Shown here piece after piece: positions 1 through 6,208 of a DNA stretch of 6,802 nt (position 1 is its first letter; every line of letters starts with the position of its first letter). Below the pieces are notes generated by a model, which had not been told where the DNA came from, searched no databases, and was given only the letters and a program-made list of their open reading frames with translations. This DNA is from JBBPYC01 sp038200275 (lineage in GTDB: Bacteria > Pseudomonadota > Gammaproteobacteria > Burkholderiales > Burkholderiaceae_C). A program made the translations under genes and the position numbers. The DNA is taken from the NCBI GenBank assembly GCA_038200275.1, contig JBBPYC010000072.1:1-6802 (forward strand). Reading direction: 5' to 3'.

Positions 1-1
1 C

Positions 2-148
2 AAGACGCTCTACCGCAGGCGCAACCAAGTCGAGCGCCTGTTCAGGCGGCTGAAGGCTTGGCGCCGAGTCTTCACCCGCTACGACAAGCTTGACGTGATG
101 TTTGCCGGCTTCATCACGGTCGCGCTCATTGCGGAGGCACTGCGGTAG
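2..148 (+). CDS. IS5-family transposase, C-terminal fragment (cut by window edge)
   Basis: This is the last 48 codons of a DDE transposase, open from the left edge and ending at TAG 146-148. The translation contains Y-R-R-R-N-Q-V-E-R-L-F-R-R-L-K, which fits the Y-(2)-R-(3)-E-(6)-K signature around the catalytic glutamate of IS5/IS4-type transposases. It continues with W-R-R-V-F-T-R-Y-D-K and a hydrophobic tail, as is usual for the C-terminus of IS427-group proteins. It is a different element from the complete IS next to it: the tail sequences differ and the orientation is opposite. I cannot tell whether the rest of this gene is intact outside the window, and no terminal repeat of its own is recognisable in the few bases before the next IS begins. 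Confidence 0.8.
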   Translation, partial: KTLYRRRNQVERLFRRLKAWRRVFTRYDKLDVMFAGFITVALIAEALR

Positions 149-163
149 TGTTAACATGACCTA

Positions 164-179
164 GGGCGTGTCATCAATT
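164..179. repeat. Left terminal inverted repeat of the IS
   Basis: GGGCGTGTCATCAATT is an exact reverse complement of 990-1005. It is preceded by CTAG-type target sequence. The transposase stop codon (TCA on the plus strand, 174-176) falls inside it. Confidence 0.93.
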
Positions 180-940
180 GAGCCAAACCATAGCCGCTGC
201 CAGATGAATGGCGCCGAGGAAGTTGCGGGCGGTCTTGTCGTAGCGCGTGGCGATGGCGCGGTACTGCTTGAGCCGCGCAAAGAAGTTCTCGATCAGGTGC
301 CGGGCCTTGTACAGATGTCGGTCATAGTCCCTGGGGTCTTTGCGGCGGCTGCGCGGCGGGATCACGACTTTTTTGCCCGCTGCCAGCAGCGGCTCGATCA
401 CACGGGCTTGGGCGTCATAAGCCTTGTCGGCGATGACGGCCTCGGCTTCAGAGTCCTTGAGCAGCACATCCGCGCCTTCCAGATCGTGGGCTTGGCCCGC
501 CGTGAGGTGAAAACCCGTGGGGTTGCCCAGCGCATCCACCGTGGCGTGAATCTTGGTGCTCAAGCCCCCGCGGCTGCGGCCGATAGCCTGGTGGCTTTCT
601 TCGGCCCCCTTTTTTTTGCCCCCGCGCTGTGCTGGTGGGCGCGCACAATCGTGCTGTCGATGGAGGCGTACTCGTTGTCGGGGTCCTGTGCCGTCGCGGC
701 AAAGACGCGCTGCCACACGCCGCCCTTGCTCCAGCGCGAGTGGCGCAAGTGCACCACCCGAAAATCCCCGAAGCGCTCGGGCAGATCGCGCCAAGCGATG
801 CCGGCCCGGTACCGGTACAGCACCGCATCGACAAATAGCCGGTTGTCTCGCGCGGTCACCCCCACTTGGCCCGCGCGGCCAGGCAGCAGCGGCTCGATGC
901 GCTGCCACTGGTCGTCTCTGAGTGCATATCGTCTGGTCAT
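174..940 (-). CDS. IS5-family transposase, OrfAB fusion made by -1 frameshift
   Basis: This is the probable functional DDE transposase of the surrounding IS, about 255 aa when the ribosome slips back one base near 611-617. The first part (frame of OrfA, starting at ATG 940-938) carries the N-terminal IS5-type domain and the first catalytic Asp in S-I-D-S-T-I-V-R-A-H. After the slip the protein reads K-K-K-G-A-E-E-S-H-Q-A-I-G-R-S-R-G-G, then the second Asp in V-I-A-D-K-A-Y-D. The catalytic Glu follows in Y-K-A-R-H-L-I-E-N-F-F-A-R-L-K, which fits Y-(2)-R-(3)-E-(6)-K. All three catalytic acids are present. The product ends M-V-W-L-N inside the left terminal repeat. The two-frame layout is typical of the IS427 group, and the continuity of family motifs across the A-run supports the fusion over a random mutation. 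Confidence 0.88.
560..940 (-). CDS. IS5-family OrfA (unshifted transposase product)
   Basis: Without frameshifting, translation from ATG 940-938 gives 126 aa beginning M-T-R-R-Y-A-L-R-D-D-Q-W and ending just after the A-run with an alanine-rich tail from the wrong frame. It contains the N-terminal IS5 domain (R-I-E-P-L-L-P-G, then F-V-D-A-V-L-Y-R-Y-R-A-G-I-A-W-R-D-L-P) and the first catalytic Asp, but not the second Asp or the Glu. In related elements the short protein is thought to act in regulation or binding rather than catalysis. That role is inferred from the family. No strong Shine-Dalgarno sequence is visible before the ATG. Confidence 0.75.
   Translation of the reverse strand: MTRRYALRDDQWQRIEPLLPGRAGQVGVTARDNRLFVDAVLYRYRAGIAWRDLPERFGDFRVVHLRHSRWSKGGVWQRVFAATAQDPDNEYASIDSTIVRAHQHSAGAKKRGPKKATRLSAAAAGA
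578..617 (-). promoter_or_regulatory. Programmed -1 frameshift signal (A8 slippery run plus stem-loop)
   Basis: On the minus strand the OrfA frame reads GCA-AAA-AAA-AGG over eight A (617-610), giving an A-AAA-AAA slippery heptamer. Slipping back one base turns the K-K-R reading into K-K-K and enters the OrfB frame. After a spacer of about 4 nt, GGCCGA (606-601) can pair with TCGGCC (583-578). Inside it AGCC (596-593) can pair with GGCT (588-585). A hairpin just downstream of the slip site is the usual stimulator. Folding was done by eye. Confidence 0.72.
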
Positions 941-989
941 GCAGCCAAGGTGGGAAAACTGTTCGCATGTTCAAGAGCGGTCGGCTGAG

Positions 990-1005
990 AATTGATGACA
1001 CGCCC
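990..1005. repeat. Right terminal inverted repeat of the IS
   Basis: AATTGATGACACGCCC is an exact reverse complement of 164-179 and is followed by TAG, so the CTAG palindrome is shared with the other end. It lies about 50 bp upstream of the transposase start, where the IS promoter would be expected. Confidence 0.93.
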
Positions 1006-1008
1006 TAG

Positions 1009-1185
1009 ATAAACAACTTGCCTCGGCGACGCAACGGCTTTCGGTATGACACCACTCGTATCCAATTCGGTTGATTCGCGCTCCATCGCTCGCGCGGTGG
1101 GACCCTCCGACAGCGGTCTTGGCATTCGCTTGGCGATTGCCGATCACTGGGCTGCATATCCGCATTTATCCAGCGAAAAGTTCAT
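1009..1185. other. Unassigned stretch between the IS and the pseudogene
   Basis: I see no convincing gene, RNA or terminator here. Plus-strand frame 3 is open from 1071, but its translation up to about 1225 resembles nothing I know and is probably just the open upstream reading of the pseudogene frame. This is presumably chromosomal or old mobile-element DNA that was contiguous with 150-161 before the IS inserted. Confidence 0.4.
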
Positions 1186-2299
1186 ATGGTGACCGCAGAA
1201 GCCGCTGCTGCTGCGCCGCTGGGCGACTACCTCATCGGCTCGTCGATCTCGCAGTCGCCGCGTTTGACCACATGCTGGATGCCGGCCACGGGTTGCGAGT
1301 CGATGTGCTGAATTTTGACGGGCCGCACCTGACACCGACCGCAGGAGCGTACGCGCCGCTGGACTTCCTGCGCATCAGCCTGATCGAGTAGCTCGAGCGC
1401 AAGGTCGACTTGCTGTTGGTCGTGGCGGAGGTGGATCTTTCGGCATCGACGCTGGCCTACACGCTTGCGCTGCCAAGCCAGTTGACCAACATCGGCGTCG
1501 TGTCCGCCAAAGGGTTCGACCCGCGCTTTTGGGGCGACCGGGCGGACGAAGCATGCACCCAGCAGCGACTCGCACGGCTGCTGCTGCACACGTTCGGACA
1601 TCTGCCGAACCTGCCGCGTGCGGAAGACCCAGCCAACGTGATGTATGCTTTTACGGGTGTATAAGATCTCGATGGGCTGGCGCAGTTGACCCCCGCGCAA
1701 CGCGACTTCATGCGCGGCTCCCTGCCGCGCGAAGCGCATCAGCGCACCAGTGATTACAGCCGCTGGCGCTTCGCTGGTTCAACGCTTGTCGCCGGCTGAC
1801 GCAGCATCGCCCACGCGGGCGCGCGCGTCACAACCCGCTACGGCTTGCAGCCCGGCGGCCCACGCTGATTGCGGCTGCGCTGTCGGTCATCATCGTGCTG
1901 TTCTTCAGCCTCGAGATGCGGGTTGAGGCCAGCGCCTTTGAGCTGTTTCGGTTCGTGCTTTTTTAGGTAGCGACGATTGTGTTGCACCGTGCTCCAGCGG
2001 GACAAGCGGCTGGCTGAGCCGACCGTCGTGACCGGTGCAGCGACACTGCTGTGCCTCGCCTTCATCCTGCTGTTTTGTACGACGCATTTGCCGCGCTCGC
2101 GTATCTGGGAATCATCACGATCTTTCCGCTCAAGTTGACGATTGCCTGGCCGACGGTGGACTCGGCCGCGCGCGTGCTTGACCACGTCAACCTCAGTCCA
2201 TTCATTGCTGCGCTGGGAATCTTGGCCGGATCGCTTGGCAGCAGCGCGGACAGCCGCGATCTCGCACGGCGGGTGCTGTTCATCGACGAGGAAAACTGA
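1186..2299 (+). pseudogene. Decayed zincin-like metalloprotease gene with C-terminal membrane segments
   Basis: One ancestral gene can be followed across several breaks. Frame 3 reads from about 1225 to 1799 with internal stops at 1389-1391 (TAG) and 1662-1664 (TAA). Frame 2 takes over near 1800 and hits TAG at 1964-1966. Frame 3 returns near 1989, and frame 2 resumes near 2075 and ends at TGA 2297-2299. The frame 3 part includes V-D-L-S-A-S-T-L-A-Y-T-L-A-L-P-S, then H-T-F-G-H-L-P-N-L-P-R followed by D-P-A-N-V-M-Y. The latter resembles the metzincin HExxHxxGxxH motif and Met-turn, but Thr replaces Glu, Asn replaces Gly and Arg replaces the third His. Frame 2 and later parts contain hydrophobic stretches (T-L-I-A-A-A-L-S-V-I-I-V-L-F-F; T-L-L-C-L-A-F-I-L-L; L-G-I-I-T-I-F), suggesting membrane segments. 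The start is uncertain: ATG 1186-1188 lies in another frame, so a further shift near the 5' end is needed. The protease-like assignment is inference from the motif. Confidence 0.65.
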
Positions 2300-2310
2300 G
2301 CGCGGCCGAC

Positions 2311-2384
2311 CGGCAGACGGCTTGCAAACGAGGTCCAGCGTGGGGCCAACCCGGTGCAGGCCACCAGGCCGCCACCGTCTGCCG
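2311..2384. repeat. 10-bp perfect inverted repeat upstream of the flavoprotein gene
   Basis: CGGCAGACGG (2311-2320) and CCGTCTGCCG (2375-2384) are exact reverse complements separated by 54 bp. They lie in the gap between the pseudogene stop (2299) and the flavoprotein start (2402). The repeat could fold as a leader hairpin ending 17 nt before the start codon, or mark a protein site. Its function is unknown. Confidence 0.45.
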
Positions 2385-2401
2385 CTATCCTTGAGCGTCT
2401 C

Positions 2402-4126
2402 ATGCTGCGCCTGACCGAAATCAAACTGCCGCTCGACCACGCGCCGGATGCGGTTCGCGCTGCAGCCGCGATGGTGCTTGGAATCGAGCCGGCAGCGATT
2501 CAGCAGCTCGACTTGTTCAAACGCAGTTTCGATGCGCGCAAGGCCGAGCTGCTGGTGGTCTATACGGTCGATCTCGAACTCGCCGACCCGGCGCAGGAGG
2601 CGACGCTGTTGGCAGGCGCTGCCGGCAACCCACGCATTGCGCGCACGCCCGACATGCGCTGGCAGCCCCCGGTGCCAAACCAAGCTGGATCGCGGCTGCG
2701 CCCAGTGGTGGTTGGCTTCGGGCCATGCGGCATTTTTGCCGCGTTGGCGCTCGCGCAGCTTGGTCTGCGCCCCATCGTGCTGGAGCGTGGCCGCGACGTG
2801 CGGTTGCGTACGCGCGATACCTGGGGTCTGTGGCGCCGCGGCGTGCTTGATCCGGAATCGAATGTACAGTTTGGCGAAGGCGGCGCCGGCACGTTCTCGG
2901 ACGGCAAGCTCTACAGCCAGATCCGCGATCCGCGCTGGCTTGGGCGCAAGGTGATGAACGAGTTCGTCGCGGCCGGTGCGCCGCCTGAGATTCTGGTTGC
3001 CGCACATCCGCACATCGGCACGTTCAAGCTGGTGAAGGTCGTCGAGCGGCTGCGCGCGCAGATCCATGCACTCGGCGGCGAAGTGCGGTTCGAGCAGCGC
3101 GTGACGGACCTGATCGTCGAGGACGGCGCCCTGCGCGGGCTGCTGGTGCAGGACCGAAACAGCGGCGCGGTCGAGTCCCTGCGCACCGACCAGGTGGTCA
3201 TGGCACTTGGCCACAGCGCACGCGACACGTTCGAGATGCTGCACGCACGCGGCGTTGCCATGGTTGCCAAACCGTTTTCAATCGGCTTTCGCATCGAGCA
3301 TCCGCAGAGCCTGATCGACCGCGCGCGCTGGGGTCGGCATGCGGGTCATCCAGCGTTGGGTGCGGCCGACTACAAGCTCGTGCATCACGTCGACAGCGGT
3401 GCGGGGGCAGGCCGGTCGGTTTACAGCTTTTGCATGTGCCCGGGCGGCACCGTGGTGGCAGCCACATCAGAAGCTGGCCGCGTGGCGACCAACGGAATGA
3501 GCCAGTATTCGCGCAACGAACGCAATGCGAACGCGGCGATCGTGGTGGGCATCGAGCCGGCGGATTTCGCAGGGATCGCGGCGGCTGCAGAAGCGCCTGC
3601 GTGTCCTGCAACAGCAGGAGGCGCGGTGCATCCGCTGACCGGCATTGCGCTGCAGCGCGTGCTCGAATCGCGTGCGTTCGAACTGGGTGGCGGCGACTAC
3701 CAGGCCCCTGGGCAACGCGTGGGTGATTTCCTGGCCGGCCGCGCATCGACCGGCTGGGGCACCATTCGGCCTTCCTATCAACCCGGCGTGCGGCCCATCG
3801 ATCTGGCTGGTCTGCTGCCGGACTATGCAATCGCTGCGATCCGCAGCGCGCTACCCATCTTCGGGCGACAGATCAAGGGGTTCGATGCAGACGATGCGGT
3901 GCTGACGGCCGTCGAGACACGGACCTCGTCGCCGCTGCGAATCGCCCGCGGCGAAGCCGATCTGCAAAGCCCGACCGTGCGCGGGCTCTATCCGGCAGGC
4001 GAGGGTGCCGGCTACGCGGGCGGCATTCTGTCGGCCGGTGTGGACGGCATCCGGGTAGCTGAGGCGCTGGCAACCGCTGCGCCACCCGCAGCGAAGCACG
4101 CCCGTCCGGTGGCGTTCTCGCCATAA
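2402..4126 (+). CDS. FAD-dependent oxidoreductase, COG2509 type
   Basis: A 574-aa cytosolic flavoprotein of the family annotated as NAD(P)/FAD-dependent oxidoreductase or FAD-utilizing dehydrogenase. Its physiological substrate is not known. An N-terminal region of about 100 residues opens M-L-R-L-T-E-I-K-L-P-L-D-H. Next comes a Rossmann dinucleotide fold with G-F-G-P-C-G at residues 105-110 and the ribose-binding Glu128 in V-L-E-R-G. Family motifs follow: F-G-E-G-G-A-G-T-F-S-D-G-K-L near 157-170, G-H-S-A-R-D-T-F-E-M-L, K-P-F-S-I-G-F-R-I-E-H, and F-C-M-C-P-G-G. The C-terminal FAD site G-E-G-A-G-Y-A-G-G lies at 533-541. ATG 2402 is preferred over the in-frame ATG 2354 because the family begins at M-L-R-L-T-E-I and the 16 extra residues are low-complexity. 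A weak TTGAGCG precedes it. Stop TAA at 4124-4126. The length fits the family and no damage is visible. cysK follows after 71 bp on the same strand. Confidence 0.92.
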   Translation: MLRLTEIKLPLDHAPDAVRAAAAMVLGIEPAAIQQLDLFKRSFDARKAELLVVYTVDLELADPAQEATLLAGAAGNPRIARTPDMRWQPPVPNQAGSRLRPVVVGFGPCGIFAALALAQLGLRPIVLERGRDVRLRTRDTWGLWRRGVLDPESNVQFGEGGAGTFSDGKLYSQIRDPRWLGRKVMNEFVAAGAPPEILVAAHPHIGTFKLVKVVERLRAQIHALGGEVRFEQRVTDLIVEDGALRGLLVQDRNSGAVESLRTDQVVMALGHSARDTFEMLHARGVAMVAKPFSIGFRIEHPQSLIDRARWGRHAGHPALGAADYKLVHHVDSGAGAGRSVYSFCMCPGGTVVAATSEAGRVATNGMSQYSRNERNANAAIVVGIEPADFAGIAAAAEAPACPATAGGAVHPLTGIALQRVLESRAFELGGGDYQAPGQRVGDFLAGRASTGWGTIRPSYQPGVRPIDLAGLLPDYAIAAIRSALPIFGRQIKGFDADDAVLTAVETRTSSPLRIARGEADLQSPTVRGLYPAGEGAGYAGGILSAGVDGIRVAEALATAAPPAAKHARPVAFSP

Positions 4127-4137
4127 TGAAAACAAGG

Positions 4138-4157
4138 CTCGCTGCCGACGCAGCGGG
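4138..4157 (+). other. Short hairpin between the flavoprotein gene and cysK
   Basis: CTCGCTGC (4138-4145) can pair with GCAGCGGG (4150-4157), with one T-G pair and a CGAC loop, giving an 8-bp stem. No T-run follows, so it is not a good intrinsic terminator. It may be a processing or attenuating structure in a shared transcript, or chance. Confidence 0.35.
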
Positions 4158-4197
4158 TGGTGGCAATTTCCAATCGGACACAAGAAAGAGACACCTC

Positions 4198-5115
4198 ATG
4201 AAAGTCAATGACATTCTGCAGACGATCGGCAATACGCCGCACGTGCGCATGAACCGCTTGTTCGGCACCGCTCCGGAAGTCTGGATCAAGCAGGAGCGCG
4301 CCAATCCAGGAGGCTCGATCAAGGACCGAATCGCCTTGGCGATGGTCGAGGCCGCCGAGAAAAGCGGTGCGCTCAAGGCCGGCGGCACCATCATCGAACC
4401 GACCTCAGGCAACACCGGCATCGGACTTGCGATGGTGGCTGCCGTGAAAGGCTACAAGCTGCTGCTCGTGATGCCCGACAGCATGTCGATCGAGCGACGC
4501 CGGCTGATGCTCAGCTACGGCGCGAAGTTCGATCTGACACCCAAGGAAAAAGGCATGAAGGGCGCGATCGCGCGGGCACAGGAGCTGGTTGCCTCGACAC
4601 CGAATGCCTGGATGCCGCAGCAGTTCGAAAACGGTGCAAACGTCGAGGTCCATGAGCGGACCACCGCACGGGAAATCCTGGCCGATTTCCCTGACGGCAT
4701 CGATGCGATGATTACCGGCGTCGGCACCGGCGGCCACATCACCGGCTGTGCCAAAGTGCTCAAGGCCAAGTGGCCCAAGCTCAAAGTCTTCGCAGTCGAG
4801 CCGACCCAGTCACCGGTGCTGTCCGGCGGCCAGCCGGGCCCACACCCGATCCAGGGCATCGGCGCCGGCTTCGTACCTGGCGTGATGGACACCAGCTTGC
4901 TCGACGGCGTGATCCAGGTCGACGCCGAGGCGGCCCGGGAAATGGCACGCCGTGCTGCACGGGAAGAGGGCATGCTGGTCGGCATTTCGTCGGGCGCCAC
5001 GCTTGCAGCCATTGCACAGAAGCTGCCTGAGTTGGGGCCGAACGCAAAGGTGCTGGGCTTCAACTACGACACCGGCGAGCGCTATTTGTCGGTTGAAGGC
5101 TTTCTGCCGAGCTAA
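4198..5115 (+). CDS. cysK: Cysteine synthase (O-acetylserine sulfhydrylase), CysK-like
   Basis: A 305-aa PLP enzyme that makes L-cysteine from O-acetyl-L-serine and sulfide in the cytoplasm, the last step of sulfate assimilation. The PLP-binding Lys42 lies in N-P-G-G-S-I-K-D-R. The substrate/carboxylate loop T-S-G-N-T-G is at 69-74. The phosphate-binding glycine loop G-T-G-G-H-I-T-G is at 176-183. The serine contacting the pyridine nitrogen is in G-I-S-S-G-A (262-267). Fold-type II architecture is complete and the length matches CysK/CysM. The motif P-T-S-G-N-T-G-I-G-L-A leans toward CysK, but CysM-type substrate use cannot be excluded by eye. The start at ATG 4198 follows an AAGAAAGAGA ribosome-binding site about 7 nt upstream. 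An upstream in-frame ATG at 4126, overlapping the previous stop codon, would add 24 residues not typical of the family. Tandem hairpins follow directly after the stop. Confidence 0.94.
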   Translation: MKVNDILQTIGNTPHVRMNRLFGTAPEVWIKQERANPGGSIKDRIALAMVEAAEKSGALKAGGTIIEPTSGNTGIGLAMVAAVKGYKLLLVMPDSMSIERRRLMLSYGAKFDLTPKEKGMKGAIARAQELVASTPNAWMPQQFENGANVEVHERTTAREILADFPDGIDAMITGVGTGGHITGCAKVLKAKWPKLKVFAVEPTQSPVLSGGQPGPHPIQGIGAGFVPGVMDTSLLDGVIQVDAEAAREMARRAAREEGMLVGISSGATLAAIAQKLPELGPNAKVLGFNYDTGERYLSVEGFLPS

Positions 5116-5150
5116 CGCAGGTAGAGCCTGCGACGGAGTGTGAGCTCCGT
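5116..5150 (+). terminator. Tandem hairpins directly after cysK, possible terminator
   Basis: Two adjacent stem-loops begin at the base after the cysK stop. The first is CGCAGG (5116-5121) with CCTGCG (5127-5132), loop TAGAG. The second is ACGGAG (5133-5138) with CTCCGT (5145-5150), loop TGTGAG. The stems are perfect 6-bp pairs with no gap between the hairpins. Only a weak T-containing tail (TGGTCCTGTCGT) follows, so this is a non-classical terminator or a 3'-end stabilising structure. Confidence 0.5.
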
Positions 5151-5443
5151 TGGTCCTGTCGTGCCGCAGACGACCTGAGCGCCTCTCTACAAATTCTGAA
5201 GCACGCTTTGTTGCTGGCCCGAGCGGTCCGATCCGCTAGATCGGTGCCAATAGTTGAAGCAGCTCGTTGCCTACCAGGAGCCATCCCCGGTGGCAAAAGT
5301 CAAAAATCGAACGAAGCATGCAGAGGCTAGGTGGACAGCGGAATCCTTCAGCGCGAACTACGGAGCAGGATTCGCCAGACCGTAGGCGCCGCCCCTGGTG
5401 GGGGCCAAAAGCCGACCGCAGGGAGCGAAAGCGGGGGGAGCGC
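5151..5443. other. Non-coding gap between convergent genes
   Basis: No gene is supported here: both strands have only short open stretches whose translations resemble no family I recognise. I also see no tRNA cloverleaf. Two possible small hairpins are present: CCGATC-CGCTA-GATCGG at 5228-5244 and GCCCC-TGGTG-GGGGC at 5391-5405. The latter could sit at the 3' end of the minus-strand lectin-like gene, but it has no adjacent T-run in that direction. This is probably the spacer where plus-strand (cysK) and minus-strand transcription end. Confidence 0.45.
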
Positions 5444-6130
5444 TTATTCCACTGCGAAGCAGTAGAACCGGCCGTTCCCGCCGGTTGCTTTCAACCCGTC
5501 GAGGCTGCAGCCACGCGATCCGTGCGATGACACCCACGACTTCATGGGTGCCGAATCGTTAAGACCGATGCGGTCGTGATGCCCGACCATGGCTGAGCCT
5601 TCTGCGCCGCCCTGTGTCCAGTTACCGCAGGTCACGTCACCACCACCTTCGGCCTTGGCCACGGTGCCGTCCGCTTGTGAGCCGGTCAGGATGTCATGCA
5701 TGTTGATTGCATCCCCGCGGCCTGCGAGCACGTCGCCTTTCTCCGTCAGAGTGGTCTGCTTGGACAGTTTGTTGTCGGCGCCGTGCAAATCTGCCACGTC
5801 GCGCGCGATCACTTCGCCTTTGAAGTTTTTCCAGGGGCCTTTGCCGATGCGGTCGCGTGCATCGACGGCTGGAGCAGCGCCCGACGCCATCGTGCTCAAG
5901 TAGGCGTGCCACGTTTTGCCGCCAGCGCCAGCGTCGGTGGCGAGTTGCTGGCAATAACGGTCGGCGCCTTCCAGTCCGCCCAGGTTTGCGCCTTGGCCAG
6001 GATTTGCGCTGACCACGAAAAATCCCATGTCCTTGGTGGACGAAGTGCTGGTTTGCGCCACGGCACTGGTGGTGATTGCAGTGGCGGCGCCTGCCAGCAG
6101 CAGGAACTTCAAGGTCTGGTTCGTTTGCAT
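5444..6130 (-). CDS. Secreted four-cysteine protein, C-type-lectin-like, function unknown
   Basis: A 228-aa exported protein. The N-terminus is a clear Sec signal peptide: basic K8, hydrophobic core F-L-L-L-A-G-A-A-T-A, and a signal peptidase I site A-V-A before Q26. The mature part is about 203 aa, glycine-rich, with four cysteines (C60, C168, C208, C224) that could form two disulfides in the periplasm or outside. Distinctive segments are G-A-D-R-Y-C-Q-Q-L-A, W-H-A-Y-L-S-T, A-R-D-R-I-G-K-G-P-W-K-N, H-D-I-L-T-G-S-Q-A-D-G-T, T-C-G-N-W-T, M-V-G-H-H-D-R and the terminal F-Y-C-F-A. These resemble proteobacterial secreted proteins labelled lectin-like or DUF1554-like. I recognise the pattern but cannot confirm the family name, and ligand binding is unproven. 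The start at ATG 6130-6128 is supported by the signal peptide and a GGAG about 10 nt upstream. It lies 78 bp downstream of the MoeB/ThiF-type gene on the same strand. Confidence 0.82.
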   Translation of the reverse strand: MQTNQTLKFLLLAGAATAITTSAVAQTSTSSTKDMGFFVVSANPGQGANLGGLEGADRYCQQLATDAGAGGKTWHAYLSTMASGAAPAVDARDRIGKGPWKNFKGEVIARDVADLHGADNKLSKQTTLTEKGDVLAGRGDAINMHDILTGSQADGTVAKAEGGGDVTCGNWTQGGAEGSAMVGHHDRIGLNDSAPMKSWVSSHGSRGCSLDGLKATGGNGRFYCFAVE

Positions 6131-6208
6131 GTTCTTCTGTCTCCGGGGTTTGTAAATTCGCTGGCGAGGCCGAGATGGCGCTTGCCAAACAGCGAAACCG
6201 CCAATAGG

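Larger units (their letters stand above)
164..1005 (-). mobile_element. Complete IS5-family insertion sequence (IS427-like)
   Basis: The element is bounded by perfect inverted repeats: 161-179 and 990-1008 are exact reverse complements (CTAGGGCGTGTCATCAATT), including the flanking CTAG. If TA is the duplicated target (162-163 and 1006-1007), the element is 842 bp with 16-bp repeats. If CTAG is duplicated, it is 840 bp with 15-bp repeats. Both target types occur in the IS5 family, and the sequence alone cannot separate them because CTAG is itself palindromic. Almost the whole element is filled by a transposase on the minus strand in two frames joined by a programmed -1 slip, as in the IS427 group. 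The stop codon of the transposase lies inside the left terminal repeat. No disabling mutation is visible, so the copy may be active. Confidence 0.92.

Noticed and set aside
168..995. Plus-strand open frame of 275 codons through the IS
   Set aside because: It is antisense to the transposase, spans nearly the whole IS including parts of both terminal repeats, and has no protein-family features.
2354..2401. Upstream in-frame ATG of the flavoprotein gene
   Set aside because: It would add a 16-residue stretch overlapping the inverted repeat. The family N-terminus matches the ATG at 2402.
1838..3244. Long minus-strand open frame of 468 codons
   Set aside because: It runs antisense across both the pseudogene and the well-supported flavoprotein gene, and its translation is rich in Arg/His/Gln with no recognisable motif. 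Long antisense frames are common in high-GC coding DNA.
4126..4197. Upstream in-frame ATG of cysK overlapping the previous stop codon
   Set aside because: It would give a 24-residue extension atypical of cysteine synthases. A good ribosome-binding site precedes ATG 4198, which matches the conserved M-K-V-N-D-I-L start.
5267..5530. Plus-strand open frame of 87 codons in the convergent gap
   Set aside because: Its 3' part is antisense to the lectin-like gene and its translation is Arg-rich with no recognisable feature.
6131..6208. Promoter for the lectin-like gene on the minus strand
   Set aside because: A TTGGCA-like hexamer is present, but no -10 hexamer lies at acceptable spacing. I could not support a promoter call.
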